The position numbers and the translations under genes were made by a program. The notes beneath the pieces are model-generated. The model made no database searches and was not told the DNA's origin. It saw only the letters and a list, made by a program, of their open reading frames with translations. Below, piece by piece: positions 36,843 to 45,600 of a DNA stretch of 64,000 nt (the stretch's first letter is position 1; the number at the start of each line of letters is the position of its first letter). The stretch lies in the NCBI RefSeq assembly GCF_900112315.1, contig NZ_FOLL01000002.1, forward strand, positions 62,001 through 126,000, read 5' to 3'. Origin of the DNA: Parapedobacter composti (GTDB lineage: Bacteria; Bacteroidota; Bacteroidia; Sphingobacteriales; Sphingobacteriaceae).

Positions 36843-37793
36843 ATGAATATCATTAAAACATCCATTTATAACCTGTTATTGGCATCACTGATAGCACTCG
36901 TTGCCCAAGCTTGCGCATTAGAAGGCGGCAGCAGGAGCGCCCAACCAGCAACACGTATTTCCGTTGAATTGAAACCCACCGCATCTGCGATCGACACCGC
37001 GCACTTGCTAGACGAGTGGAAGGCACTGGCCAGCCTTACCCAACCCGCTGGAGGTCCATCGCGGTCGTTTGACGTTTCCATGGTGGTGAGTGATACGGCC
37101 GTCACTGCCGAAATCTGGCCGAAGCTGTCCGACCGTCACCGCCAAAACTTTATCCGATTGTTGGACACACTAACCCGGCATCCGTCACCTATCCCACGGA
37201 CACTGAGAAATCAGCAATTATCCGTCAATGAAACGGACACCAGCCTGCTGAGACTGCTTGCACTTACACCTGACACGACGTTTGCATTGCTTCCCGACCT
37301 TGGCAGCGCGCACTGGACGTATACCCACCGTGAAGTACCGGGTTACGCCGGCATGTCGCAATCGTATGTCACGACCTACCTCACGTACCAGCTGCGGCAG
37401 CCGATCCCTTCGCTCCAGTATAGGCTCGGGTTTGCGCCTTCAGCATCGGGGGAGGAAAACCCGATCCGCGAATCGATGGAAGCTATTATGCAACAGCTGC
37501 CGCCTTCTTCGGCAGACTACTCCATCGGTACCGGCGACCCCATTGCCGACAGCCTATGGCAGCGGCTGCGCGGCAACCAGCGGCTCACTATCGATTCCAA
37601 CACCATGCAAATCCGGTGGACATCGGTCGATTTTAACTTTAGGCCATTTACCCCCATACTCGATCAGGATACGCTTTTTACCGTCAGTGTTATGAAATTA
37701 CTGGAAGAAACAACTCCCGAAATGTATCACCTGCTGCTTGCGCCGGAGCTGACCCGCATCATGGCCGCTTATCGGATGGACGACGATGAATAA
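36843..37793 (+). CDS. Lipoprotein of unknown function
   Basis: A 316-residue lipoprotein with lipobox ending at Cys24 (AQAC). No recognisable domain; the sequence is mixed alpha/beta and has short acidic ends. Its stop overlaps the start of the small barrel-like protein downstream by 8 bp, so the two are translationally coupled and perhaps form a complex. Confidence 0.75.
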   Translation: MNIIKTSIYNLLLASLIALVAQACALEGGSRSAQPATRISVELKPTASAIDTAHLLDEWKALASLTQPAGGPSRSFDVSMVVSDTAVTAEIWPKLSDRHRQNFIRLLDTLTRHPSPIPRTLRNQQLSVNETDTSLLRLLALTPDTTFALLPDLGSAHWTYTHREVPGYAGMSQSYVTTYLTYQLRQPIPSLQYRLGFAPSASGEENPIRESMEAIMQQLPPSSADYSIGTGDPIADSLWQRLRGNQRLTIDSNTMQIRWTSVDFNFRPFTPILDQDTLFTVSVMKLLEETTPEMYHLLLAPELTRIMAAYRMDDDE

Positions 37794-38280
37794 GAACTTC
37801 TTTACTACGTTACTCGCGGTATTTGTCCTGCTTGCTCCCGTTGCAGCTCAGGAGAATTCGGGATTTATGTTCCCAAATCGTTTCGGTTTGTCCATGCAGA
37901 AAAAACTGGGGGTTGATGTCGGGCTGATTTCGTTCAATCAATTTACTGATTCTTCTCCGATGACCTTTTATGACATCTCTCTGGGTGTTGAATCCTATGT
38001 GACCAACCCCTTTACGCTGGCGCCAAAACTCAGCTTCGATTTCGGCCTTGGCGACATGATCCTATTTGGCGGAGGTATTGATGTGTCTCTGCCTACCGAT
38101 TTTTCCAAACACACGTGGATGTTTACCCCAAAAGTAGGGATAAGTTTAGCTTCTATTATGCGGTTGTATTACGGCTATAATCAGTTTGGAAAAGAAAATG
38201 GCTTTCCAAACCTGGGTAACCACAGGGTGTCATTGGAAATTAACCTGGCGGCTTTCCACGACTTCGGGATTGGCTTATAG
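37786..38280 (+). CDS. Small beta-barrel-like exported protein, paralogue A
   Basis: A 164-residue protein with a signal peptide (cleavage after VAAQ, about residue 21). The mature part is rich in alternating strands ending in GG and aromatic residues (FGGGIDVSLPTDFS, GISLASIMRLYYGYNQFG, NHRVSLEINLAAFHD), as in small outer-membrane barrels. It is a paralogue of the protein at 54194: both share GLS-QK-GVD-G, FGGGID, TDFS--TW-F-PK-G and HR-SLE-N-AAFH. Each copy follows a dyad-driven gene. Function unknown. Confidence 0.78.
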   Translation: MNKNFFTTLLAVFVLLAPVAAQENSGFMFPNRFGLSMQKKLGVDVGLISFNQFTDSSPMTFYDISLGVESYVTNPFTLAPKLSFDFGLGDMILFGGGIDVSLPTDFSKHTWMFTPKVGISLASIMRLYYGYNQFGKENGFPNLGNHRVSLEINLAAFHDFGIGL

Positions 38281-38299
38281 CAGCCCGGTTGAAGCCCGT

Positions 38300-39352
38300 C
38301 TACTCCAAGCTACTCCGCAAAAACGTCAATCTTCCTTTGTATACCAGGTACTCCACATGCACAGGCGTTTGCAACGGATCCAGCAGCCCCCGGTCGGCCG
38401 CAGCGATGTCATGCTGAATGTGGTGCAGTCCGCCGCATAACCGAACCCAACCATCGAACACCGATGTTACCGCATTGTTTCCGCGGTACCGGGTCACCGT
38501 CAAGTACCATTCTGTTGCGGTAGCGCGATAAATCTCGACGTACGTATCCGGATTGTGTTTGTTCAGCCACGCCCGGATTTCCGGCCAGCTTACGAGTGCA
38601 TGTCCTAACATAAGCAGCAACACAGCGCCATTGAATACGACGAGCATCTCCCCGAGGTATTCCCACCCCCCGCCGACCTGCCATTCGATAAACCAGCAAA
38701 TCCCTACTAGCAACAGGGAAACGAACAGACAGATGCCAGCATATAATTTCAACATACCGGAAAGGCTACCCCCGATTACCTGCCAATCTTCGGTGCTTAC
38801 CGGCCTGCGGATGGGCTCGGTCACATCCGAACCGGGATAAACCGCACCTGCAATCAATCCGCCGGGCAACAGGTACAGCTCAATCGGCAGCCGGCTCCAG
38901 GAGATCACCTCCACGATCCGCGTGTTCTGGAACGCTTTGAATCCCATAAATGCCAGAATACCCTCAATCGGACGGCCATCGATTACATAGCGCACCCGCT
39001 TCCCTTTGAGGCGCTGGATGCCATCCAGCCTGCCACTGATCAGCGAAAACCCCTGGTTGTTGAGGCAGTCATCCAACACCCGGCGGCGTTTGCGATGATA
39101 AAAAACAAAATACGCCGGGATTCCGAAAAACACCATGTAAAGCAATACGAGAAGAACCTGTAACCCGACTTCTTCATCCCGTAAGCCGCCATTCCGTAAA
39201 CTCAAAACGATGGCAATAAAAACCAAAAAGAACACAGCCGTTACAGCCACAAACGTAGCATAAAACCGGTGGTGATACCCGCGCCGCTCCTCAAGTGTCC
39301 GGCGGATCGATATCGGTAAGTCGGCGGAAGCGTTTTTGTTGTGCGGCATCAT
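38300..39352 (-). CDS. Membrane protein of unknown function
   Basis: A 350-residue protein with four hydrophobic helices (about 26-50, 63-82, 202-222 and 232-256) and soluble parts between and after them. The middle has a short strand-rich domain with GRPIEGILAFMGFK that looks like the DUF3592-type domains, without certainty. Its start overlaps the stop of the gene upstream (TAATG), making it the third gene of the unit starting at 41995. Confidence 0.72.
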   Translation of the reverse strand: MMPHNKNASADLPISIRRTLEERRGYHHRFYATFVAVTAVFFLVFIAIVLSLRNGGLRDEEVGLQVLLVLLYMVFFGIPAYFVFYHRKRRRVLDDCLNNQGFSLISGRLDGIQRLKGKRVRYVIDGRPIEGILAFMGFKAFQNTRIVEVISWSRLPIELYLLPGGLIAGAVYPGSDVTEPIRRPVSTEDWQVIGGSLSGMLKLYAGICLFVSLLLVGICWFIEWQVGGGWEYLGEMLVVFNGAVLLLMLGHALVSWPEIRAWLNKHNPDTYVEIYRATATEWYLTVTRYRGNNAVTSVFDGWVRLCGGLHHIQHDIAAADRGLLDPLQTPVHVEYLVYKGRLTFLRSSLE

Positions 39353-40734
39353 TAATGATTATCGGATAACGGTTGCACCCTATATTGTTCTTGTTGTATA
39401 TCCCACACGACTTTGGGCAGCGGTAGGCGCAGCATCGCCGCATTGGAAACCAGTGCCAGGTCATGCCGACGATTCACCATGGCGATCCGGTATTCATAGT
39501 CGCCGGGGTTGATATCCGACGGTAAGACCATGCCTCCATCCGCTGCTCCGTCCAAGACATAAGCACCATCTTTCCAAACGACGAAATTATCCGCCCACAT
39601 CGCCACTTCCCCTGCGCCGGGGATAGGGTACGACTGCTTATGGCTCGATACCTGCCACACCCGATACGTTTCGTCGCCCGCTTTTGGCCGGTAGAGGAGG
39701 TACACGCCTTCGGCTTCGAACGTTTCGAGATGAGTGCCCGAATTCTTTGCGCCCATATACAGCAGTGCGGCATAAACGCTATCCGCATCGCCAGCCACGC
39801 CCAGATCGCCAACGGTCAATTCGAGTCCATCGTTTGCGGCAAACACCTCCCGGTAAAAGTCCAGCCGGTTGCTGCTCGCCTCCATCACGGTGATGTATTT
39901 GTCGATGTTGCCGCGTGCCGGGTTCACATACCGGATTTTCAGCCAGCCTTTTTCCACATAGTCCAGCACTTCGTAATGATCGCCCTTGACCAGGTACATC
40001 GCCGACCGGCGTTCCGGTTGTGGGGCATCGTGCAGGTACAGCCGCTCCTGTTCCACCGGCAAGATGACCGGCTCCATGTCGTCTGTCGGCGAAAACAGGT
40101 ATACCGCCCCACTGTGCACCGTATCCCCTGCCCGGTTGAAGACGGTATGCACCGCAGTGAGCGGCACGAGTGCTGTCCAGGGAGCATCCTGTCCGACGGG
40201 GCGGAGCGACTCAGCCAGGTAGATTTCGCCCTGCGGCGTGAGCTTCCAGCCTTGCCGCCGGTACATTTCCCGCTGGTCCTGCAGGACTCGTGTGTAGTCT
40301 GCCTGGACAAACAGGATTCCCTCCTCCTCCAGGAAATATGGGTTCAAAAAGCCCGTTGGCCGGCCCACATGCCCATTGCCCTCGGGCAGCAGCACTTCCC
40401 TGAAACGGCCCGCCGAAGGCTGGAATAGAAAGATGCGCCAGCGGTGCGGCGTATGATACCCATCGCCCCGGAATTGCACCGAAAAATCGGCATAACCATC
40501 ACCATTATAGTCCGCTGCCTCCACCTGAGCCGTTGCGACCATTTCGCCGAGCACGACCGCCTGAGTATCGGTTTGGTTCTCCGATTGAATCATCACTTCC
40601 ATCGTGTCGCCCCGGAACTCCACCAAAGCACGCTGCTGGCCGCTGACGGCGATGGCATGCCGGTCCTGTGCCCGCGCACCAACGATGCAGACGACCCACA
40701 CAGCACCGAATAGGATGGGTATACGAAACATCAT
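39352..40734 (-). CDS. Exported protein with EF-hand-like repeat
   Basis: A 460-residue exported protein with a signal peptide (cleavage near residue 22, ARAQ). Residues about 74-90 contain ADYNGDGYADFSVQ, a dockerin/FG-GAP-like calcium-loop motif as found in XAC2610-type proteins. Further on, GAVYLFSPTDDMEPVILP closely resembles a segment in the protein at 49643. An SH3-like WLKIRYVN follows near residue 265. It starts 1 bp after the upstream stop and overlaps the downstream start, so it is mid-operon. Confidence 0.75.
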   Translation of the reverse strand: MMFRIPILFGAVWVVCIVGARAQDRHAIAVSGQQRALVEFRGDTMEVMIQSENQTDTQAVVLGEMVATAQVEAADYNGDGYADFSVQFRGDGYHTPHRWRIFLFQPSAGRFREVLLPEGNGHVGRPTGFLNPYFLEEEGILFVQADYTRVLQDQREMYRRQGWKLTPQGEIYLAESLRPVGQDAPWTALVPLTAVHTVFNRAGDTVHSGAVYLFSPTDDMEPVILPVEQERLYLHDAPQPERRSAMYLVKGDHYEVLDYVEKGWLKIRYVNPARGNIDKYITVMEASSNRLDFYREVFAANDGLELTVGDLGVAGDADSVYAALLYMGAKNSGTHLETFEAEGVYLLYRPKAGDETYRVWQVSSHKQSYPIPGAGEVAMWADNFVVWKDGAYVLDGAADGGMVLPSDINPGDYEYRIAMVNRRHDLALVSNAAMLRLPLPKVVWDIQQEQYRVQPLSDNH

Positions 40735-40735
40735 T

Positions 40736-41995
40736 TTATTGCTTTTCTTTCCGCCTGACGGTTAGCTCATGGAGTTCATCGGTAGCGGTATTCCATTGAT
40801 AACCGCACGCAACATCGCCCGTGAAAAGCTGGACTTCCCATAGGTTTCCATCCAGCCGCCGGGCATACACCTCCTTCCCAAGCAACCAGTCCGCCGCCCA
40901 ATCATAGCCCAGATTATCGGAAGTCATCACGTACGCTGCCGTCGTCAAAACCTGCGAATATTTCAATTCATTGATGGAAATCGATTCAGGCAGTATTTGG
41001 TCCCCAAACGAGTCAAATAACCCGAGGTTGGATTGCATTTTTTCCGTCAACCCCAGGTCTTCTTGCATAAATTCTGCCCAACGTTCCCGTTGGATTGGTG
41101 GATAGCGACCGAGTACCGCATTGCGCAGGGCGGTATACGCCCCGCGGTTTTCTGCCAGAAATTGCTGCTGTCTTTCCTCGATTTCACGGTCGTCAAAATC
41201 CGGGTAGAAGTCGTCATACAACATCCATTTAAACTCGTCGATTTTGTTCAATAGTTCCTGCTGGGGGGTAGACGCCTTCGGTAACCGTCCGGCCAGCCAC
41301 CCCGGTTGCTGCTTTCCGCCGGTATAGACCAGTACCTGCAGCAGTTCGATACCGTTCGTGGCATAGTCCCAGCTGTATTTCATGACAAAAGCCCGGTTAA
41401 CTATCACTACGCTCCATTGCGTGTCCTTTATGCGATCGGCAAAACACAACCACCCCAACCCATAAAGTTGAACGTAATCCTGCCAGCGCATCCCCTTTTC
41501 CTGCGTCAGGTAGTCCGACACCGCGATGTGGATCAGGTTTACGGAAGATAGGGTTCCTCCCGGGCCGAATGTCCGCGCCGCAGTCAGCACGCTCGTCAGG
41601 TCAATTATTTCCCGCACCGAAACGCTATCTTGCTGAAAGTATTTGTCCAGCACCTGCAAATCCAGCACTTCATAGCCGGGAAAGGCCTCCGGCGCAGGCG
41701 GCAGTGCCTCCAATCCCGCAAGGCGCAGGCGGAGATAGCGATCCTTGTTTTTTTCAATAAATACCTGCATATGCCGGGTTACCGGGTGCGCTAAAGCGGC
41801 CTCCGGATTATCTTCCCCCGCCGCCATCCAGTCTACAAATTCCGCTTTCTTTTCATCGCGGTAAGGGGCCATCCAACGGTCCAGTTCCGCGCTCAATTGC
41901 TGTTCTTCCGCTTCGGCAGATAGCGGCTTCTGGCAGGCGGCGGCGCTGCCCGCCCACAGTAAAAAGGCGATTAAAAATACTTTTGGTGTATTCAT
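40736..41995 (-). CDS. Lipoprotein of unknown function
   Basis: A 419-residue lipoprotein from the ATG at 41995 (Cys21, SAAAC), mostly helical, with no family I can name. First gene of a three-gene unit (41995, 40734, 39352). The -7 box of its dyad promoter ends 4 bp before the ATG, the same distance as at 29431, so the mRNA should be leaderless or nearly so. Confidence 0.75.
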   Translation of the reverse strand: MNTPKVFLIAFLLWAGSAAACQKPLSAEAEEQQLSAELDRWMAPYRDEKKAEFVDWMAAGEDNPEAALAHPVTRHMQVFIEKNKDRYLRLRLAGLEALPPAPEAFPGYEVLDLQVLDKYFQQDSVSVREIIDLTSVLTAARTFGPGGTLSSVNLIHIAVSDYLTQEKGMRWQDYVQLYGLGWLCFADRIKDTQWSVVIVNRAFVMKYSWDYATNGIELLQVLVYTGGKQQPGWLAGRLPKASTPQQELLNKIDEFKWMLYDDFYPDFDDREIEERQQQFLAENRGAYTALRNAVLGRYPPIQRERWAEFMQEDLGLTEKMQSNLGLFDSFGDQILPESISINELKYSQVLTTAAYVMTSDNLGYDWAADWLLGKEVYARRLDGNLWEVQLFTGDVACGYQWNTATDELHELTVRRKEKQ

Positions 41996-41999
41996 CGCC

Positions 42000-42049
42000 C
42001 AAAACAACACAAAATACCGTTCGGATAAAACCCCCGTTTTCAGGGATTT
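42000..42049 (-). promoter_or_regulatory. Dyad promoter 5 (for the 41995 operon)
   Basis: Dyad 42028-42049 (AAACCCCCGTT and a perfect TTCAGGGATTT). The minus-strand -7 box TTGTTTTG (42000-42007) differs from TAnnTTTG at one fixed base and is exactly 31 nt from the dyad centre. Confidence 0.65.
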
Positions 42050-42174
42050 TCTGTCAGGCAGCGATGGGTACGTTTAAAGGACGATAAGACTGAGGTTAAT
42101 TTTCCGCACGTTTCCCGGAGGGTGTAGAACTCTCTCCGTAACTCACTGATAGTATATCGTTTATAAGCATCACT

Positions 42175-42840
42175 TTACAGTGTATTGTTGTATTTCTCGA
42201 CAGCTTCAACAATGTCCTCTTTGATAAACTCCCAGTATTTGCCTCGTAGACATATGGGATCAAATTCGTCGTCCGCTAAGGTAAAATCTGTAAAGTTTTT
42301 TAAAATGAGGTCTTTGTCATGCGTGTAAGGATAGCGATGTTGATGTAATGCTATCATAGCCTGGACATCGTGATTAGTCAACAGCTCATGCAGGTCCCAA
42401 AAATCTTTCTTTCGGCCGACACGTTGAACGACATCGACCTTCATTGCAATAATCTCCTCTATCGTGGCCAATCGAATGCCGTCTACTACCGAGGCAGGCT
42501 GTATGAATGAATCGGTATAAAACACATCTAACTTGACGGTATTATCGTTATCAGTACCGATACTGTAGGACTTTCCCATTGCTGGGTTAATTCCCGAAGA
42601 ATGAACGTGGAAGGGAAATGTATTTTCTATAAAATCATCAATCTCTTTAAAGTCAATACTGCCGTATGGCGCATCAGTGAATAAGTCGATATCGACCGAT
42701 ATACGATGACCGATCTGGAGACTTAGTGCAGTGCCACCAACCAATCGAAATTGCGTCAATGCGGAGGAGGAGGGCTTCATTAAAGCGATCAACGAATCCT
42801 TCAAGAGGTCCGTAACGGTACCATAAAATAAACTGCTCAT
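42175..42840 (-). CDS. AbiEii/AbiGii-like nucleotidyltransferase (toxin candidate)
   Basis: A 221-residue nucleotidyltransferase-fold protein with LVGGTALSLQIGHRISVDIDLF (in parts; residues about 33-54), the GG(T)-x(9)-D-x-D signature, giving Asp50 and Asp52 as metal ligands, and KVDVVQRVGRKKDFWDLHEL, typical of AbiEii/AbiGii toxins. Family members include the abortive-infection AbiE toxin, a GTP-binding nucleotidyltransferase, and MenT-type tRNA-modifying toxins. It is 5 bp downstream of an HTH partner gene. Clearly more AT-rich than the flanking operons. Confidence 0.88.
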   Translation of the reverse strand: MSSLFYGTVTDLLKDSLIALMKPSSSALTQFRLVGGTALSLQIGHRISVDIDLFTDAPYGSIDFKEIDDFIENTFPFHVHSSGINPAMGKSYSIGTDNDNTVKLDVFYTDSFIQPASVVDGIRLATIEEIIAMKVDVVQRVGRKKDFWDLHELLTNHDVQAMIALHQHRYPYTHDKDLILKNFTDFTLADDEFDPICLRGKYWEFIKEDIVEAVEKYNNTL

Positions 42841-42845
42841 CCCTA

Positions 42846-43337
42846 TTAATTTGGCTTATAGATGGTGTATGGAGTTCTGGCTTTGGACGCTTCTAACGCC
42901 TGCTTTACTTTTTCAATGCCATAAAAACGCGTTATCTCTCCTTTTTCGTCTTCATTGCCACGTTCAAAGACGCGTTGGATGACCGCACGGTATTGCTTCT
43001 GCCAATCTATTTTGTTGATATCCGTATCCCAAAAAAGGGATGTACGGAGAACGGACAGATTTGGCGTGGATTGAATTTCTTTTTCTTTGACCTTTTGGAT
43101 ATCGTAATAAGCCTGTAGAACTACCAACGTACCCTCTTCCAAACCTAGTTCCCGTTCGATTTTTAACGCCAAGGCTGTACTAAGCCCACGTTTGCCTTTG
43201 GTTATTGCGTTAAACGTCTGTGGATGTTCGTCTAAAGACAATGCAAACGGTCGTTGCTTAATCGCACGCTTTTTCAATTCGCGTTCGAGAACAATCCCCG
43301 GATGTATGCCTTTATATTTTTCGAACTGCTTAATCAC
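42846..43337 (-). CDS. HTH protein with DUF6922-like C terminus (antitoxin candidate)
   Basis: A 163-residue protein. Residues about 8-75 are a HigA/VapI-type XRE helix-turn-helix (HPGIVLERELKKRAIKQRPFA, then FNAITKGKRGLS). Residues about 100-145 (LFWDTDINKIDWQKQYRAVIQRVFERGNEDE in parts) resemble DUF6922, a domain typically found alone next to AbiEii-like toxins. Fusion with an HTH would let the antitoxin repress its own promoter; a perfect palindrome overlaps that promoter. Partner assignment follows from position. Confidence 0.82.
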   Translation of the reverse strand: MIKQFEKYKGIHPGIVLERELKKRAIKQRPFALSLDEHPQTFNAITKGKRGLSTALALKIERELGLEEGTLVVLQAYYDIQKVKEKEIQSTPNLSVLRTSLFWDTDINKIDWQKQYRAVIQRVFERGNEDEKGEITRFYGIEKVKQALEASKARTPYTIYKPN

Positions 43338-43341
43338 AGAA

Positions 43342-43366
43342 CAAATATAAACATTTTTGTTTATAT
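43342..43366 (-). promoter_or_regulatory. Promoter and operator of the HTH-AbiEii pair
   Basis: TATATTTG (43342-43349, exact -7 on the minus strand) is overlapped by a perfect inverted repeat ATATAAACA/TGTTTATAT (43345-43353 and 43358-43366). The start codon is 5 bp from the box. This fits autorepression by the HTH protein. Confidence 0.6.
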
Positions 43367-43412
43367 AAATATAAATTTATAGAGCTAGATATTTTTACTG
43401 GTGGGATTCAAA

Positions 43413-43592
43413 TCACCGTTTTTTCTGCTCTTTATCTAAACCTAAATATTCACAGACTTCCTCCGTACTAAGCAATTGGTGTGATTGTTTGCCACGTATT
43501 TTTTTTATCGTATTGTAAATACGTAAGCTCTGCCGGTAGCTCTTGCCGGTGATACGTGCTATATCCTTTGGATAAATACAGATTCTTCTCAT
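43413..43592 (-). CDS. Small HTH-like protein, 59 residues
   Basis: The frame runs from ATG at 43592 to TGA at 43413 and encodes 59 residues starting MRRICIYPKDIARITGKSYR and ending EEVCEYLGLDKEQKKR. The pattern, a first helix-turn-helix-like unit (DIARITGKSYRQSLRI) followed by STEEVCEYLGLD, looks like the small MerR/Xis-type DNA-binding proteins seen singly in Bacteroidota genomes. Codon use and a stop-free frame support it. Two inverted repeats lie upstream. Confidence 0.65.
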   Translation of the reverse strand: MRRICIYPKDIARITGKSYRQSLRIYNTIKKIRGKQSHQLLSTEEVCEYLGLDKEQKKR

Positions 43593-43610
43593 TTTTATAC
43601 TTTATGTACG

Positions 43611-43641
43611 CTTTATCTACTCTTTTGATACTGAGATAAAG
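43611..43641. repeat. Inverted repeat upstream of the small HTH-like gene
   Basis: CTTTATCT (43611-43618) and AGATAAAG (43634-43641) form a perfect 8-bp interrupted inverted repeat about 20 bp before the start codon, an operator candidate. Confidence 0.5.
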
Positions 43642-43668
43642 TAGCGTAGCTGTTCATCATTTTGATGC

Positions 43669-43688
43669 CCAACTTGGTAACAAGTTGG
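43669..43688. repeat. Palindrome CCAACTTG/CAAGTTGG
   Basis: A perfect 8-bp inverted repeat with a 4-bp centre (GTAA). AGTTGGTA-type sequence then repeats once more to the right. No gene starts within 70 bp except the small HTH-like gene, so it may be a binding site or a recombination scar. Confidence 0.5.
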
Positions 43689-43782
43689 TATAAAGTTGAG
43701 GTGGAATCTTTATTGCAATTTACAAAATAAACTTAGGAAATATTTTTCCAACTTATTTTGACTGCAGATAATGTCGGAAGTT

Positions 43783-44559
43783 CTAAACGCTGCTCTTCAG
43801 AATTCCCTTTGACGCGCATGCAAGGGGTTTTGATACGTTTTGTTTACTAATTTGTGAAGCCGGAGGACCCCGGAGTTCAAGCGTTTGTATCGGCTTCTCG
43901 AGCGGATCCCAGACCGCAGTTGTGTCCACTTGCATCCGGCTAAACACGGTACGCAACGGAAACGTGCGGGTGTAATGCCCATGGAGGTGGGGCGACAAGG
44001 AAGCTGTGTCACTTGCTGCCACGAAACCATCCCACCCGCCCTGGCCATTTTCTTTCAGGAAGAGATACGGCTGGCCTATATTTTCCCGCCCGCAGCTGAC
44101 GCGCAGCAGCTCTACAGGACGTTTCCAGTCCGTTACATCCATACAAAACAAGCCGTATCCTACGGCATTACCTGTTAAAAAAATACCATCATGGTGCAAT
44201 CCACCCAACGTCCCGCTTACGGCATCCTCCCGGTATTCCACTTGTGTGCCCGGCACGATGACACGGCTCACCTGACCGGAATCGGGGTGGTACAGCACCA
44301 CCTCGTAGCGGGAACTTATCACCAAGGTCTCCCCATCCGCTGAAAGCTTCAGGCCGATCATATCACCATCCACCCATCCGCCGTCGCCCATACCCTGCTC
44401 AAAAGGCAAATCCACGATATACTCCCTCCCCTCCCGGTTAACATAAAGTTGCCGCCCATCAAGACACCTGTATTCCGCGCCCGGGACTTCTACTGTGGAT
44501 TGCGCCAACGTAACAACAGAAGCCGATAACACAACTAAATAGGTCAGCAGCGCGTTCAT
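43783..44559 (-). CDS. Exported protein of unknown function, C terminus possibly altered
   Basis: A 258-residue exported protein (signal peptide MNALLTYLVVLSASVVTLAQ from the ATG at 44559; the frame is open to 44655). Sequence such as GLKLSADGETLVISSRYEVVLYHPDSGQ suggests a beta-propeller-like fold. The last 25 residues or so (PPASQISKQNVSKPLACASK and on) differ in character and run into the AT-rich AbiE island, so the original C terminus may have been cut off by that insertion. Confidence 0.65.
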   Translation of the reverse strand: MNALLTYLVVLSASVVTLAQSTVEVPGAEYRCLDGRQLYVNREGREYIVDLPFEQGMGDGGWVDGDMIGLKLSADGETLVISSRYEVVLYHPDSGQVSRVIVPGTQVEYREDAVSGTLGGLHHDGIFLTGNAVGYGLFCMDVTDWKRPVELLRVSCGRENIGQPYLFLKENGQGGWDGFVAASDTASLSPHLHGHYTRTFPLRTVFSRMQVDTTAVWDPLEKPIQTLELRGPPASQISKQNVSKPLACASKGILKSSV

Positions 44560-44670
44560 GTTCGGTACTTTACGGTTTTCAAACATCCCGTATCCGTATA
44601 CCACAGTTATTTCGGTATTCATAGCAATGCGCGTTAGACAAGTAAAATAATGCAAAAAAGATCCGGCCCA

Positions 44671-44720
44671 AAACCCCTGAATTCAGGGATTTATTCCCCC
44701 ACGCAAAAAGGTAAACTTTG
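44671..44720 (+). promoter_or_regulatory. Dyad promoter 6 (shared by 44559 and 44763)
   Basis: Dyad 44671-44692, the most symmetric one: AAACCCCTGAA and TTCAGGGATTT, with CCCTGAATTCAGGG a perfect palindrome. The plus-strand box AAACTTTG (44713-44720) is exactly 31 nt away. On the minus strand the matching slot (44643-44650) holds a weak TTATTTTA. Confidence 0.7.
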
Positions 44721-44762
44721 CAGTCACAATAAAATACCAAACTATGCAATAATGACTGCACG

Positions 44763-45512
44763 ATGATATCCATTATCCTATTGTCAACGGCTGCCATTTA
44801 CACACCGCAGCTGACGGACTCCATACCCGATAAATACAGCTGGCATCCCGATGGGCTCATCATCTATGCAGCCCCTTCGCTAACCGCCGATTCGATCAAT
44901 CGCGCCGGTTATGGGGAATTTATCCTCGTCGAGGAGTTATGGGATGGTGAGACCGTCTACGTGACCCGCTACCAACACGATGAAGATAAGTGGATTTCAG
45001 ACGAATACCTGAAACTGTACCAGCATGCATCCCATTGGCTACGGGTAAAGCACGGCGGCCGGCCGGGTTTCATCTTGGACACGTACTTGGCCCCCATTCC
45101 ACCGCCGGATACCTCGCATGCGTCCGGCTTGATCTGGGAGGAATATCTTAAAAGCCTGTCAATGGTAACGTTCGAGGAATCCGAGGGCCAAACCGAAGAC
45201 TTCTGTGCAAGAAACACCCTGCATTTTGCGAACGGCATCATATACACCTATACAGATTTCGGGCCCTGTGAGCAATGCGGTCATGTCCAAAAGCAGCTGT
45301 ACCTCCCGCTCACCAGTAAAGCCGAGGCCATGATGATGGGGTTGCATTTCTTCCGCTACTATGGTCTTTTCTCGGGAGCGAACAGCGTGTTGCTCAAGCG
45401 CGAGGGTGAAGCCGTGGCATTAGAAGGATATATGGAGTCCGGCCAAGTAACGATCATTTCGTTTAGCAAGCAACAAGATGGCGTGTGCCTGATTGAAGAC
45501 AATTACTTGTAA
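44763..45512 (+). CDS. SH3-like protein of unknown function
   Basis: A 249-residue protein with a short hydrophobic start. Residues about 30-110 (LIIYAAPSLTADSINRAGYGEFILVEELWD in parts, WLRVKHGGRPGFILDTYL) have the pattern of bacterial SH3 domains that bind cell-wall or extracellular ligands. CEQCGH lies in the C-terminal half. The first residues make only a weak signal peptide, so the start is uncertain. Dyad promoter 6 precedes it. Confidence 0.7.
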   Translation: MISIILLSTAAIYTPQLTDSIPDKYSWHPDGLIIYAAPSLTADSINRAGYGEFILVEELWDGETVYVTRYQHDEDKWISDEYLKLYQHASHWLRVKHGGRPGFILDTYLAPIPPPDTSHASGLIWEEYLKSLSMVTFEESEGQTEDFCARNTLHFANGIIYTYTDFGPCEQCGHVQKQLYLPLTSKAEAMMMGLHFFRYYGLFSGANSVLLKREGEAVALEGYMESGQVTIISFSKQQDGVCLIEDNYL

Positions 45513-45570
45513 GCGAATCGCCAATGAAAGCTGCCTAGGGAGCGGATTTCATTCTAAACAGATAAATCAC

Positions 45571-45578
45571 TAACTTTG
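45571..45578 (+). promoter_or_regulatory. -7 box of the YoeB module
   Basis: TAACTTTG, exact, 23 bp before the ATG at 45601. The ATG at 45580 lies too close to the box to be used. Confidence 0.5.
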
Positions 45579-45600
45579 TATGTATCAAAACTCGAGTGCT

